DNA from: Tamarix chinensis
Taxonomy: Eukaryota; Streptophyta; Magnoliopsida; Caryophyllales; Tamaricaceae
NCBI GenBank assembly: GCA_030549775.1
Contig: CM060174.1
Coordinates: 14,998,128 to 15,062,127, forward strand
Reading direction: 5' to 3'
Length of the DNA stretch: 64,000 bases
Of the stretch, positions 1 to 11,495 are shown piece after piece (position 1 is the first letter of the stretch; the number at the start of each line of letters is the position of its first letter). The notes under the pieces are model-generated. The model was not told the DNA's origin, did not search any database, and saw only the letters and a program-made list of their open reading frames with translations. Both the position numbers and the translations under genes were made by a program.

Positions 1-419
1 TTAGCCGATGGATCGGTCGCGAGGGTAACATACCTACCACTATTATATGTTGGTGTTCCATTGTAAGTAATTAGTGTCTTTCCACATCTTAACAATATAT
101 ATATATAGTTTGGTTTGTTGAGCTCAGGATCCCCCACTATTATAGCCAGTGGATAGGTCGCGAGGGTACATGCCCTGCCACTATTTTAGCCGGTGGATCG
201 ATCGCGAGGGAAAATATTCTCTGCCACTATTATGCCGGTGGATTGGTCTAAGTCTGGCTCAACATCTTCCACTTTAAATAATTAATATTTTTAAGTGTCT
301 TATTTAGATATCATCAAGACTTGCATGTCAACCTCCCACTATGTTTACTACTCATCTTAGGTTGACTACTTCAACCTTAGTCAATCATCACTACCCTAGT
401 TAGTTATGACGTACTCTAA

Positions 420-830
420 CACCCATGCAGAACCCTAACTTCCATGCAAAACCCTAACTCTACGTAGACCATGCTTCCATGCAAACCCTAACATCATACC
501 ATTTCATGCAAGCCTCTAACACCATACCATTTCACACAAAACCCTAACACCATGTCCTTTCGTGTAAACCCTATCACCCTACTATTTCATGCAAAATTCT
601 AACACCTTACACTTTTATGCAAAACCCTAGTAGCATGCAACTCCATGCAAAACCCTAACGCCATACAACCCATGCAAAACCCTAACACCATACAACCTAT
701 ACGAAACCCTAACACCATGTAGACATGAACTCCATGCAAAGCCAATCCCTCATGAAACTCCATGCTAACCCTAACACCATACAATACATTAATTCCATGC
801 AAAACCCAACTCCCATGAAACTTCCCATCT
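420..830. repeat. Degenerate tandem array of CATGCAAAACCCTAAC-type units
   Basis: Imperfect units of about 18-25 bases repeat the words CATGCAAA and ACCCTAAC, with CCATACAAC or CTCCA spacers. The ACCCTAA word matches the plant telomere repeat, but units are separated and not head-to-tail telomeric. The same array sits at the equivalent place in the copy at 22620-23065, so it is an internal minisatellite of the LTR-like family. The short frames at 599-922 fall inside it and are not genes. Confidence 0.85.
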
Positions 831-1189
831 TTATTTTACCATTCCATCGTGTATGTCTCAGGCTATATCATATCGTATTGAAACACATTTACATACATCA
901 TTCTCATGCCGCAATCATTTAACGAAACACATCTCAGATTCCATACCATGCTACATTCATAACAGTCATACAATAAATACATGAGATATACGGCAAATCA
1001 TATCATATGGCATGCATGGCATATAAATCGTATACAACACAAATGGCCTTAGCACCCCTTACCTAAAAATGTCACCGGTCTTGGAGCACGCTCCTATACC
1101 CCTTGAGGGATTTGGTTGGGCTCACCTACTATGGGAAAAATACTAGGATTAGGTTTTCTCTTAAGAATGCAATTATTTCTAACTTATCC

Positions 1190-1880
1190 CAAGACCTTAT
1201 TTTTAAATAAAAAAATTATTATATTAGAATTGACTCTACAAAATACTAGTAGAATATTAATAATAAAACCAATGCAGCTCAAAATAAAAAGATGATATAA
1301 GGGTTTCTACCCTTCACCAAAATAATGAGTAAAGATAAAATATTAATAATGATAATAATAATATTAATAATAATAAATAAACTTTAAAATTTAAAGTGGG
1401 GTTTCGACCCTACTTATAAGTAATAAATTACTATTTATTAATATCAATAATAAAATTAATAACATATATAATAATATTGAAATAATAAAGATAATGATAA
1501 TATTATTATTAATGGTTATAAGAACAATAGAAATAATAATACTAAAATACATAAGTGTGAATGTTAATACAAAATTAGGGCCTAAGATTTTCCAAAGTAA
1601 TTAATAAAATGTTAATAATAATTATTCTAATAAATATAATATTAATAATAATAAGAAGAATGATAAAAAAACATAAAATAATTCAGTTAATAACTTAAAA
1701 TTCAAAACTAACAATAAAATTATTTTATTACCACTCTCTACCCTGCAAGTACAATTCAGCATAATTTTATATCAAATAATAATATTATTAATAGCAAGGA
1801 AATAAATATTATATTCGAATAGCTACTAATAAATAAAATAAAAACATAATAATTTATAATAAATAGTAAATAATGACTAA
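1190..1880. repeat. A+T-rich AAT/TAA stretch within the minus-strand LTR-like copy
   Basis: Over several hundred bases the sequence is dominated by irregular AATAAT and ATTATT words. It corresponds to 23570-24180 in the better preserved copy. No gene is seen. Confidence 0.7.
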
Positions 1881-2539
1881 GAAGGTCTAGGGTTTCACCT
1901 TGAGTCGGCGGAATTGGGCGGCACCGGTGGTGGTTCACGGCGATGGCCGGAAAAGTAATCTAAGAGGGAAAAAGATGCCTAAAAAGAAAAAAGGAGTAGG
2001 GGGAAAATAAAACAAGGTTATGGTTTGGTGGAGAAGATTAGAGGGACTTTTTAGGTGGTTCCTAGGGCAGTAGAAGTGGCAGAAACGACGGTGGATGGTG
2101 ACTTAAAGGCTGTGAGTTACAAATATTCACGAAACGGGCAAGAGATTTCACACAGCTATGGAAGCTCGTGCAAGAATAATCAAAGGATGTGGAGAGCTTA
2201 GTTATCTAGAAGACATTGCAGGGAAGAATTTGAGATGTTGCGGTGGCGCTGAGGTTGGCTAGCGGTGGTGGAAACAGGGTCTGAAGTCACGGTGATGGCA
2301 GCCTGCACTTAGGGTTTCGGGTAAGAAAAAAATCCACAGCTCCTACCATTGGGCTATTTATAGATGGTAGATGGGATAATAGGGTTTTGAAGATCGACAG
2401 GGAGGTATTAAGTGCAAGAATTTGGGTGGCCGGTGGCAGTAATTGATCGGCCATCGTTTGGATTGCTTCAGATTTTCGTGAGGCTGGGGAGAAGAAACGG
2501 GCGAGATATAACGGACAATATTTATGCCAATTTAATCCT

Positions 2540-2985
2540 TGAGTAAAGAGGAATACAATGAGCCAAGAAACGGCCGGTCAAAGTCCCTATAGCCGGAGAT
2601 GCCATTATTGGTGTCTTGAGCTACAGCGGCGTCGACGGAGGAGAAAGGAGGAAGAAGGAAGAAGAAAAGGAGGTGGACCGGTCGGCTTGGAAAGAAACAA
2701 AAAAGGGGAGAACCGGGCCGGTTGGCGCCGGTTATTTCCTTCATTAAATGAGATGCGGTGTCTCGACATAAAACACTCCAAAACGCCGCGTCTAGAAGCA
2801 CGTAGGAGGCACCAGCGACGCTGGGCTGCAGAGGAAAGGAAATGGAAAAGGAATCTGGGCCGCCGAGACAGGCCCAGTTCGGGGAGAAGAGAAAAAGAAA
2901 AAGAAAAGGAAGAAGAAAGAAAAAAGAAAGAAAAAGAAAGAAAATGGAAGAAAATGGAAAAAGGAAAAAGGGAAAAATAAAAATA
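2540..2985. repeat. Purine-rich low-complexity block of the LTR-like repeat
   Basis: GAAAAGAAAGAAAA-type purine runs with some CCGG-rich islands. It is the reverse complement of the pyrimidine block in plus-strand copies (5500-6640 and 40670-41910). It opens all reading frames on both strands, which explains the predicted 140-residue frames rich in K/E/R or F/S/L. I do not annotate them as genes. Confidence 0.8.
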
Positions 2986-3302
2986 GTGGGTTGGTTTAAT
3001 TAAATCAATTAGGCTAATTAGGTTATTTAAAAACAATAATATTTAAATGATATAATATTTAATCCCTTTTTAGGCTAAAATAGGAATTTTAAAAGATTTT
3101 TCCATAAATTACATTTTAATTAGCAAAACACCCTAATTTTCTTCAATTAAATTATTCATAAAATTATTATTAATTTAAAACTATTTTATCCTTCTTATTT
3201 TTAATAAAATACTTTATTTAATTATATATTATTATTATGATTTTGTAATAAAACCTTATTTAAATATAATCTTTTAAAATTAGAAAATTTCGGGGTATTT
3301 CA

Positions 3303-4248
3303 ATAATAGTGGGAGATTCCATACTCAACAAACCAATCATAATAATGCTAAGACGTGGGAACGATACGAATAATTACAGTGGAACACCTTGTGAGTCGGG
3401 GCCAGACCGGTCTACCGACAAATAATAGTGGCTGGGTATATTACCCTCGTAACCGGTACACTGGCTATAATAGTGGCAGGGCATGTACCCTCGTGACAGT
3501 TCCACCAGCTATAATAGTGAGGCTCCCGTACTCATATAGATTGATAAAGACTATGATGTGAATCGACTAATTATCAGAGATCTAAAGAATAAGTTATCCA
3601 GTCCATAGCCGGCATTGTTTATCTGTGTTATTGCATGCTGTCTACGTAATTATGCCTTGTCTGCTATGTCATGTGTCTCTGTGTATGTTGGCCTTAGCGC
3701 ATCTGTTACCTTACTTAATATGTAGCGTACAGATCACCTATTTCATGGGTGCTGCTCATTCCCACGAGCAGAAGACCCATCTGAATTTGTGCAGGTATGG
3801 GGCAATGTCTTTGATGCCTACAATGCTTACGAGGCATCGGGCAGGGCTGAGAGTTGAGCCTGGACCTAGCTTAGGGGTCGAGAGTGACGTGTTTGGATTT
3901 CACCCTCCGTTTTGTTTCCCTGTATTATTGTATTTTGTTTTATTCTGCTGTATTATGTCCTCTGACATTTGGTACTTCAAAACTATACTTTGGGTTATAC
4001 TCTTCTGATTTCCGCACTCTGATTCTGTATGACTTGTGTTTTGCTAATGACCAGTGTTTTATTAACGGTTTGTACTCAATGATCAATCTTATTTAGCCTT
4101 AGCACTTAGTATCGGGTCGGTAGGAGTGAACCGATTTGGTACTAAGTATGGCGGTAATGCCTCCGAGTTTACGGTTTTATCTTTCGGCTCCCACTAAAAC
4201 CCTTTTAATTAAACGAAAATTTTCAGTCATAAATTTAGGGGTGTTACA
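3303..4248 (+). mobile_element. 3' part of a plus-strand LTR-like repeat
   Basis: It resumes inside the CCACCGGCAATAATAGTGG array and runs colinearly with 9270-10189 of the complete copy: GTGAGTCGGGGCCAGACCGG, then CCTTAGCACTTAGTATCGGG, then the GGGGTGTTACA terminus at 4248. The next five bases, AAGAG (4249-4253), are the expected target duplication because the following sequence is again LTR-like. The frame at 3625-4008 lies inside this terminal region and is not supported as a gene. Confidence 0.75.
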
Positions 4249-4584
4249 AAGAGCGTAAGGAACTATCCGAAGAGTCTTAGGGTTATACTCTTCCTCCTTT
4301 AAAATTCATGGTTTCAATGTATTTATTGATTTGTAACCACCACTAGTAGATTTTATTATTGTAAAATGTTATGTACGCTACTCTAATTTAAATATGATTG
4401 AGTTTCTCGTAAGTTTTACTTTTCTCTTTTAGCCTTAGCACTTGGTACTGGAACGGTAGGAGTGAATCAGTTTGATACTAAGTGTGGTGATAATATCCCT
4501 AGAATTTATAGTTTTGTTATTTCACTTCCGCTGATTATTTTAATAAAACAAATTTTTTTAGTAGTGAATTTTGGGGGTGTTACA
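4249..4584 (+). mobile_element. 3' terminal fragment of a third plus-strand LTR-like repeat
   Basis: It is colinear with 9835-10189 of the complete copy: AAGAG-GTAAGGAA, CCACCA-GTAGATTTTATT, GCCTTAGCACTTGGTACTGG and the TTTTGGGGGTGTTACA end at 4584. It was split at AAGAG by the element ending at 4248, so 1-4584 is a three-level nest. Confidence 0.7.
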
Positions 4585-5179
4585 TTAATTGCCTAGTTTG
4601 AGGGTAACCTATTATGTGATGAATTAGTTTACTTCTTAAGCCCTTAATATAAATAGAAATACAACTTAGTATTTGATTGGTGAACCAAAACCAGTTGACC
4701 AATTTTGTCCCTATCAGTTGACTGATTTAACTAAGCAATACATATTAAAACTAATGTGATTTAACTCAAATAAATTCCTAATCATATATTCATGCATTTC
4801 TATAATGCTTTAAATCCTAAACTCATATAATAATCATGCTAACATGTTGAATGCATATAAATCATGCTTAAGATCAAATCATAATTCATGCCTCATAACC
4901 CATAAAAACCATGAAATGGCCAAAATGGTCAAACATGTTTGCATACTCCAAAACCTCATATTAAACATAAAAAATTATGTTGAATCATGGCAAGACATGA
5001 AGGAACATATATCATTATAAATTCTACTCAAACTTAATTTCATGACAAGAGACCTAGCCTTACATGCTTGCATCTACTAGCCTATACGTATGATACACAC
5101 ACATGTTTGCACATACTCGACTAAAATACCCAAAATATATGCAACCATGCTTACAATTAAGAGATGGAAAGAATCATAA
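4585..5179. other. Unassigned A+T-rich sequence
   Basis: No credible open frame. It includes two GTTGACC/GTTGACTGATT motifs near 4690-4740 that recur near 11880-11950 and, loosely, near 45630. This suggests that 4585-5179 plus 10190 onward was one older repeat before the 5180-10189 insertion. Family not identified. Confidence 0.4.
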
Positions 5180-5499
5180 TGTAATACCCCAAAAATTTCG
5201 AAAACCTATATTTTAATAAATTACTTTTATTGGGAATAGAATTGCTTTTAGATTATTTATTTTAATTATTTTATGGATTTTAGAGTATGTAAATTTGGAT
5301 AAAATTATTTAATAAATTAAAAATAAATATTTTTCTATTTATCATATTATTTTATTTGAATAATTTTCCAAACTAATATTTTACCAACTTTATCCTTTTT
5401 AAATTAATATTTTAGATTAAAATAAATTAAATTATTAAATTAAATAATTTACCAAGAATATTATATTTTATGATTTTATACATTAAATTAAATTATTTT

Positions 5500-6640
5500 C
5501 CCTATTTTTCCATCCCCCTTTTTACCCTTTTTCCTTTTTCCTCTTTCTTCTTTTCTTTTTTTCTTTTTCCTTCCTCCCTCGGGCTGCCTTGCCAGGCCAA
5601 CCCTCTCCCCCGCACGATTGGGCCAGGCCCGATCTTTCTCCCTTGCCCCTCGCGCGCCCGCCCAGTCATAGCCTTCTTTTCTCTGGACCGGCCGGCTCAT
5701 CTTTTTTCTTTCTTTCTTTTCCTGCGCCGGTCCAGCCGCCCCGTCCCTTTCTTCTTCTCCTTTCTTCCTCCTCCCACGCCCGACCATTTCTTCTGCCATG
5801 GTCGAGCATGTCGCCACCTGCAACCCGTCTGCCACCTACCTCCCTCTCCCTCTCTCTCCTCCCCCATCATTTTCTTTCTTTTTTTTGAGCCAAACCGGCC
5901 CCTGGACCACAACTCCCGTGCCTCTCTCCCTTTCCATCTTCGTCCCAATTTTCCCCTGCCACCCGACCACCAACTGCCACCTGCAGCGCCGATCGTCGGC
6001 CATCCCTGCCCCTCTCTTCTCCCTCCTATTTTTCTCCATCCCACCAGCCCTTTATTACCACATTTTTCGGAGCCCATCATCCCCTTCCCGAGCTCCCTCC
6101 TCTCTCTTTTCTCCTCCTCCCATTCACCCCCCGTTCTTCTTTTTCCGCCGCCCTCCACCGCTCGAACCACCAAGCCCAGCCCCTGCGCCGCCTTCTGCCA
6201 CCGCCTACTACCACCCTGCACCACCACACAGCCCCTTCGAGCCCTACACTTCCTCCCTTCTCCTCCTCTTCCTTTTTCTTCCCAGTTTTTCCCCTTACCG
6301 TCGAGCCACCTACAACCGCCTCCACCGCCGCCGTCCGGCCACCTCTGCCGCCACCCAACCCACCGTTCGACACCCTGCAACCCCCTCTACAACCGCCATC
6401 CATTATTTGGCCGAAAACAGCCCTTGCACCCCTCCATTTTTCCCTCCACTTTTCCTTCCTTCTCAACCCTTCCCCCTCGACCCTTCTCGGCAGCCAACTT
6501 CGCCGCCTCTCCGCCGCCTTGAGCCGCCGTGAAACCACCCTTAGCCTCCACCTACACCCCCTCTACACTTCTGCACCATTCCCCTGCCTTAGAACCTCCC
6601 CTAACCACCTTCTTTTCTAGCCTAAAGACCCTAACCCGAA
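5500..6640. repeat. Pyrimidine-rich C/T block of the LTR-like repeat
   Basis: Strong strand asymmetry: runs of CTTTTTCC, CCTCCTCC and CCGCC. Overlapping frames are open in several phases on both strands, the longest a 350-residue plus-strand frame made mostly of P, S, F and L. All are low-complexity and show no domain, and similar frames occur in every other copy of this repeat. I read it as repeat sequence, not coding DNA. Confidence 0.8.
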
Positions 6641-7339
6641 AATGATAAACCTTGCTTCCTTCACCCCTCTTTGATCCTTTTCCCTTCTCTTTTCTGCATG
6701 AAACTCACGCTGTTCATGCAGCGTGAGCTGCCCTTCATTTTAAAAAAATTTCTTGGATAATTTTTAAGGTATAATAGTAATTTATGTTAAGTGTTTGATT
6801 ATTGAATAAATTTTTATAAAGTCTTATCCTTTTTAAAATCTTGTTTCTAACATAAATATGATGGGTATTATTTTTAGGTGTTGAGTTGCTAATTATGCTT
6901 GGTAAGATTTGATATTTTGCGGGATTAAGGTAACCGTTAATCCTCCCTTAAATATATGGAAAAACGTATGCTAGCACATTTAGGGTTTAGTATGATTTTA
7001 TGCATGTTTTGTATGCTTAGCATGATATGTTTATGGTTTCTTATATTGTTTGTTAAAAAGAAAAAGCATGATAACTTTTGTGCCATATGTAGGTATGTTA
7101 AATAAAGAAAGAGTTGGAATATGGATAGAAATGTTAAATACTTGTTTATGATGTACCATGTTGTTAATGCATGAATGATGTTATTGTTTAAGGGTATTTT
7201 AGTAATTATGCTTATGAGGTATATAAATCAATGTGTGTAGTTGCTAATGACTATTATGTTGAAAAATGACAAGTTGGTGGACTTAGATAATAAAAATGAA
7301 GTATTAATATCATTATTTTATGCGGTGTTAGAAAATTCA

Positions 7340-8475
7340 TAAAAATGGTGAATAAAGGGGTTGAGTGGAAATTTCATAAGTGGAAAATGGTATTTCGGTA
7401 ATTTTTGAGATAAAAGAATAATATGGTAATTTTATAATTAAATGGCCAAATGATAATTTACAAGTAAAGGATAAAATCGTAAGTTGTGAGAAAGAAGGGT
7501 AAAATGGTAATTTTGGAAGTAGGGGTAAAATAGTAATTTTGGATGAAGGAGGGCATTATGGTAATTGTTCAAGTAAAAAGGGCATTATGGTAATTTTGGA
7601 GGTAGAGGGGCAAAATCGTAATTTCATAAGTAAAGGGTAATATGGTAAATTTTATAAGTGAATGGTGAAGTGGTAATTTATAAGTAAAGGGGTAATATGG
7701 TAATTTGGGAAAGAAGGGCAAAATGGTAATTATGTATGGAAAGATAAAGATGGTAATCTTGGATGTGAAAGGATAAAATAGTAATTTGTAAAGTAAAAGA
7801 TGTATGGTGGTAGTTTTCATAAATAAATGGATATATTGGTAAAATTGGATGTAAGGGGGTAAAATGGTAATTTTGTAAATAAAAGGATATTATGGTAAAC
7901 TTGGGAGTAAGGGGTAACTTGGTAATTATGATAACGACAAAAGATAATTTATCAATTAAATTATGATTGTAGAAGGGCAATTGGATGAGTATGATGCTAT
8001 AGAAGGGTAATTTGGTAAATTAACCAATTTAAGGGCATTATGGTAATTTTAAATATGGAGAAGGGTAAAATTGATAATTGTAATTATGAAGAGGGGTAAA
8101 TTAATGATGAGGAAGGTTAATTTGGAATTTATAATGATTAAAAAGGGTAAATGGCAATTAAAATAATTGTAAAGGGTAAACTGGTAATTATGATAAAGGA
8201 GAAGGGTAATTTAGTAATTTATCCAACTCAAGGGCAATTTAGTAATTATAACAAAGGAGAAGGGCGATTTAGTAATATAACTAACCAAAAGATAAGTGTA
8301 GTAATTATGAGGGGTGAATGGTGATTTAAAAAGTGTAGGAGACAATTTGGTAATCTAAAGTGGACAAAGGGTAATTTGGTAATTATGCAACCTTAAGGGT
8401 AATGTGGTAATTTATCAAGTAAGGAACGGATACTTAACAATTATATAAGTAAAGGGCAAATGAGTAATTTGTACC
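7340..8475. repeat. Degenerate minisatellite, AAGGGTAATTTGGTAATT-like units
   Basis: Dozens of imperfect units of roughly 20-35 bases each contain GGTAATTT preceded by AAGGG or AAAGGG and often followed by ATAAGTA. The same array recurs at 42590-43270, in the equivalent place of another plus-strand copy. Predicted minus-strand peptides here (repeating ITILPF/YHF words) are translations of the array. Confidence 0.85.
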
Positions 8476-9099
8476 TAACATGTCTTTGAGATTGTGGAAC
8501 ATTATTATATGATTAAATAATGCTGATTAGCCAAGTAAGAATATTTGATAATTAGGATGGCCTTAATGGTTTCTCTGTGATATTCTGGATAATCATCTAA
8601 ATAAGAAACGATTAATGATATCAGAACGATTGAAAGTGAGTAAGTATCGGATTATCGTGCTTTTCGTGATCACCTTAATTAAGACACTATTACTTAAAGT
8701 GAAAGACCTCGAGATCGGGAATGGTGACTCCTTAGGGGTCGCTACCCTAAGGACGTGGTTTAGTCCACGATTATTCTGGTATTTGCTGGTGTGCCTTTGT
8801 GCCCCAGCCAGACCCTATATCTTACTCTTCCTAGCTCTACGGACCTAGTTAGGGGGTATGCATACTTATGGATTAGGTTTCCTTGTCGGTAGGGTACTGA
8901 GTTAGCTTTATGCACCAGTATGACCAGGGTACCTTTGCGTCCTTGGGTTCATGGTTAAAGGGTACTGAGTAGCTGATATGCACCGGTACGACCGGTGTAC
9001 CTTTGCGTCCCGGGTTATTGATCTCCCATTCGAGGCAAATAAATATGATTGATGTGCTGATTAAAGAAAAGGAAAGATACTATTATTGAAAGTGAAATA

Positions 9100-9520
9100 T
9101 TAATGAGCCGGGCCCAGATGATTATGATATTGAGTACCGGTCCACCGGTTATAATAGTGGTCCAGGAGCGTGTTGCCCTGGTATGTGATTATGAGTACCG
9201 GTCCACCGGTTATAATAGTGGCCAGGAGCGTTGTGCCCTGGATGATGATTACATATATATTCTGGTCCACCGGCAATAATAGTGGGGGTCCCGAGCTCAA
9301 TAAAATCGGTTATGTATGTGAATAAGATTATGAAAAAATACTAATCATTTATAGTGGAACACCATGTGAGTCGGGGCCAGACCGGTCCACCGGCAAATAA
9401 AAGTGGTCAGGTGCGTTCTGTCCTGTGTGTTTATCTTTCGGTCCACCGGCAATAATAGTGGTCAGAGGCGTCCTGCCCTGAGTGTATACTTTCCGGTCCA
9501 CCGGCTATAATAGTGAGGTT
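9100..9520. repeat. Tandem ~50-60-base units carrying CGGTCCACCGG and ATAATAGTGG
   Basis: Six or so units start with (A)CCGGTCCACCGG, continue with C/TATAATAGTGG and then a CAGG-GCG-GCCCTG segment. The first two, near 9131 and 9191, are nearly identical, ending GTGATTATGAGT or GATGATTACAT. Later units diverge. Equivalent arrays in reverse orientation are at 1-250, 19370-19700 and 22200-22560. Confidence 0.8.
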
Positions 9521-10189
9521 CTCGCACTCACATGGATATAAAATATGATATTGATGGATTAATGACAGAATAATGGCTTAAGGTCCAAAGTATCGATCGT
9601 GACTTATAAAGTATTATGTTTGTCATTGTTATGTATGCATCTCTCATTATTTATATGTGTGTGGCTTGCATTGTGTGTCGTATGCGGGCCTGTCTTTAAG
9701 TGTGGTATTAAAGGGTTACTCAGTACCGTAGTACTGAAGGGATTCCCTTATGGGGCCCCTGCCTATTCAATGGGCAGTGCCCTTGCAGGTTTTTCAGGCT
9801 TGCTACTCAAGTGGGCTACGGGAAAGAGAGTAAGGAATTTTCCGATATCATGGCTTTTTCTCTTTCTCATTTAAATTCTCGGTTTTAAATGTTAACGTTG
9901 TTAAAGTAACCACCATCGGTGGATTTTATTTCTGAAAACAATTTGATGCGCTACTCTGATTTAAATATGTTGAAGCTTGCAATTTACTCTGATTTATGCA
10001 TGTTGAACGTCTTTCGAATTGTATTTCATTTTCTTAGCCTTAGCACTTGGTACTGGAACGGTATGAGTGAACCAGTCTGGTACTAAGTGTGGCGGTAATA
10101 CTCCCAAAGTTCACGTTTTATTTATCTGCTTCCGCTAATCTTCCTTTAATTAACGAAATTTTTCAGTAGTGAATTTTGGGGGTGTTACA

Positions 10190-10805
10190 CATAAAGTGCT
10201 TAAGTACTTATCCATGTATTAAGGTAATCTTGTTTTTATCTTAAACATAAATTTTTCTAAAAATGACAGCCCTAGCTTGATAGCAAGATAACCTATGTAA
10301 CCTTCTTGATTTTCTAGATAAAATCAAGAGTTTAAATCAATAAAAATCGATTAAAATCAATACAAAACTCTCAAAAAGAGAAGAAAGAAGTGTGGAATTT
10401 TTATTAATCTCAACCCAAGATTATTAATGCCAAAAGAGGGAAAATAAAGAATCTTCAGCTCTTTTTAAACTTTAATCCTTTTTTTTGTTTAGAGAAACAA
10501 AGAGGAAATAAAGTAAATATTAATAAGAAGAGAATATTATGATTAAGTCTCATGAAAGAAGTTGAGAAAAAAGATGATAGGGAAAAGAGAGGAACTTGAT
10601 TATAAGGAGAAAGTGAGAGAGCAAAGGAGAAGAACCAAAGTTCTATGCTTAGAAAATTTTGTTAGATGAAGGGAGGGAAATCAAAGAAAGGGTTTATGCT
10701 TTAAGAGGAAAAATGAGATTAGATTTTGACGCTAGTTTATGCCTTGAGTTGATAAGGGCAAGGATGAAGAAGAGTTAACTAAGGAGAAGTGTAAGGACAA
10801 GGAGG
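10190..10805. other. Unassigned A+T/purine-rich flank
   Basis: Continues the sequence interrupted by the 5180-10189 insertion. It is A- and G-rich (AAAGAGGAAATAAAG-like runs). I see no gene, RNA or terminal repeat. Confidence 0.4.
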
Positions 10806-11487
10806 TAGGGGTATGCATTGTTGGATATCCATATCCGACCTGATATTCGATATCCCATATCCGAATCCGTATCCGAATACACCGGATATCCAAAATATCG
10901 GATCGGATATCCGATCGGATATCGGATATATCGGATTATTGAAAAAAAAATATCCGATTATTAAATTTACATATATAATCTATAACTAAAAAAAATTTCA
11001 GCATAAACACTTGTTTAATTATTCAGCTTGCAACAAAAAGATAAAATAAATGATTAATCATATCCAAAAAAAATTAGCGATTAAGATTTATAAACAATGG
11101 CGCTCTAGAACTGTGGAACGACCTAAGTTAAGAGGTTCAAAAAATTTAGGAGTTTTTTTTTCTGGTTTGGGTGCTTGCGTGTGTGTAGGTCATGACCTAT
11201 TTGACTATTTGTAGAGTGTGGATGTTTATTTTAGACTTTAGTTTAGTAAATTATATTTGGACTCATGTACTATAGTAAAAAAAATGATCCAAACTTGAAG
11301 ATTGAAAGAAAAAAATCAGATTATAAATTTAATTATGCCTAAATATAACTCACTTATTCTTAAAACCGGACATTTTTTACGGATCGGATTATCCGCTATA
11401 AAATCGGATCGGATATCCGAAATTTTGGATCAATTTTTTCGGATATCGGATCAGTTTTTTGGATCCCGATTTTTCTGCACAGCCCTA
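10806..11487. mobile_element. Non-autonomous hAT-type element, 682 bp
   Basis: The left end TAGGGGTATGCA and the right end, read inward as TAGGGCTGTGCA, are terminal inverted repeats matching at 10 of 12 bases. The flanking 8-mers are CAAGGAGG (10798-10805) and TAAGGAGG (11488-11495), an 8-bp duplication with one difference, the size expected for hAT. Just inside both ends lie clusters of GGATATCCGAT/ATCGGATATCC palindromes; the middle is plain A+T-rich DNA. No transposase is encoded; the 62-residue frame at 11302 is a shadow of the right end. Confidence 0.8.
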
Positions 11488-11495
11488 TAAGGAGG

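Larger units (their letters stand above)
1..3302 (-). mobile_element. Minus-strand copy of the large LTR-like repeat, left part outside the window
   Basis: The order of blocks matches the complete minus-strand copy at 21459-25848: a CCACTATT/GGTGGATCGGTC array, a CATGCAAAACCCTAAC array, an A+T-rich AAT/TAA stretch, a G-rich block and a purine tract, ending in a GGGGTATTTCA terminus at 3302. Right after the terminus the sequence resumes as a plus-strand copy of the same family (ATAATAGTGGG), so this copy is inserted into that one, with ATAAT (3303-3307) as the visible half of the target duplication. The other half lies upstream of the window. No coding capacity is seen; the frames at 2532-3036 are products of the purine tract. 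Confidence 0.75.
5180..10189 (+). mobile_element. Complete 5.0-kb LTR-like element (solo LTR type) with CATAA target duplication
   Basis: It begins TGTAATACCCC and ends GGGGGTGTTACA. The five bases on either side are CATAA at 5175-5179 and 10190-10194, a perfect 5-bp duplication. The two ends are imperfect inverted repeats over about 18 bases, longer than in most LTRs. Inside, in order: A+T-rich leader, pyrimidine-rich block (5500-6640), AAGGGTAATTTGGTAATT minisatellite (7340-8475), CCTCGAGATCGGGAATGG segment, a CCACCGG-bearing ~60-base array (9100-9520), and a terminal TAGCCTTAGCACTTGGTAC segment. No gag, protease, integrase or reverse transcriptase motif is visible. A solo LTR of a large retrotransposon is the simplest reading; a non-autonomous element lacking an interior is the alternative. 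Confidence 0.85.

Noticed and set aside
420..830. Telomere or subtelomere
   Set aside because: CCCTAA words are separated by regular spacers and belong to a minisatellite inside a dispersed repeat.
5470..6538. Overlapping long open frames (350, 244, 227 codons) in a C/T-rich block
   Set aside because: Composition-driven, open in several phases on both strands, no domain, and repeated in all copies of the LTR-like family.
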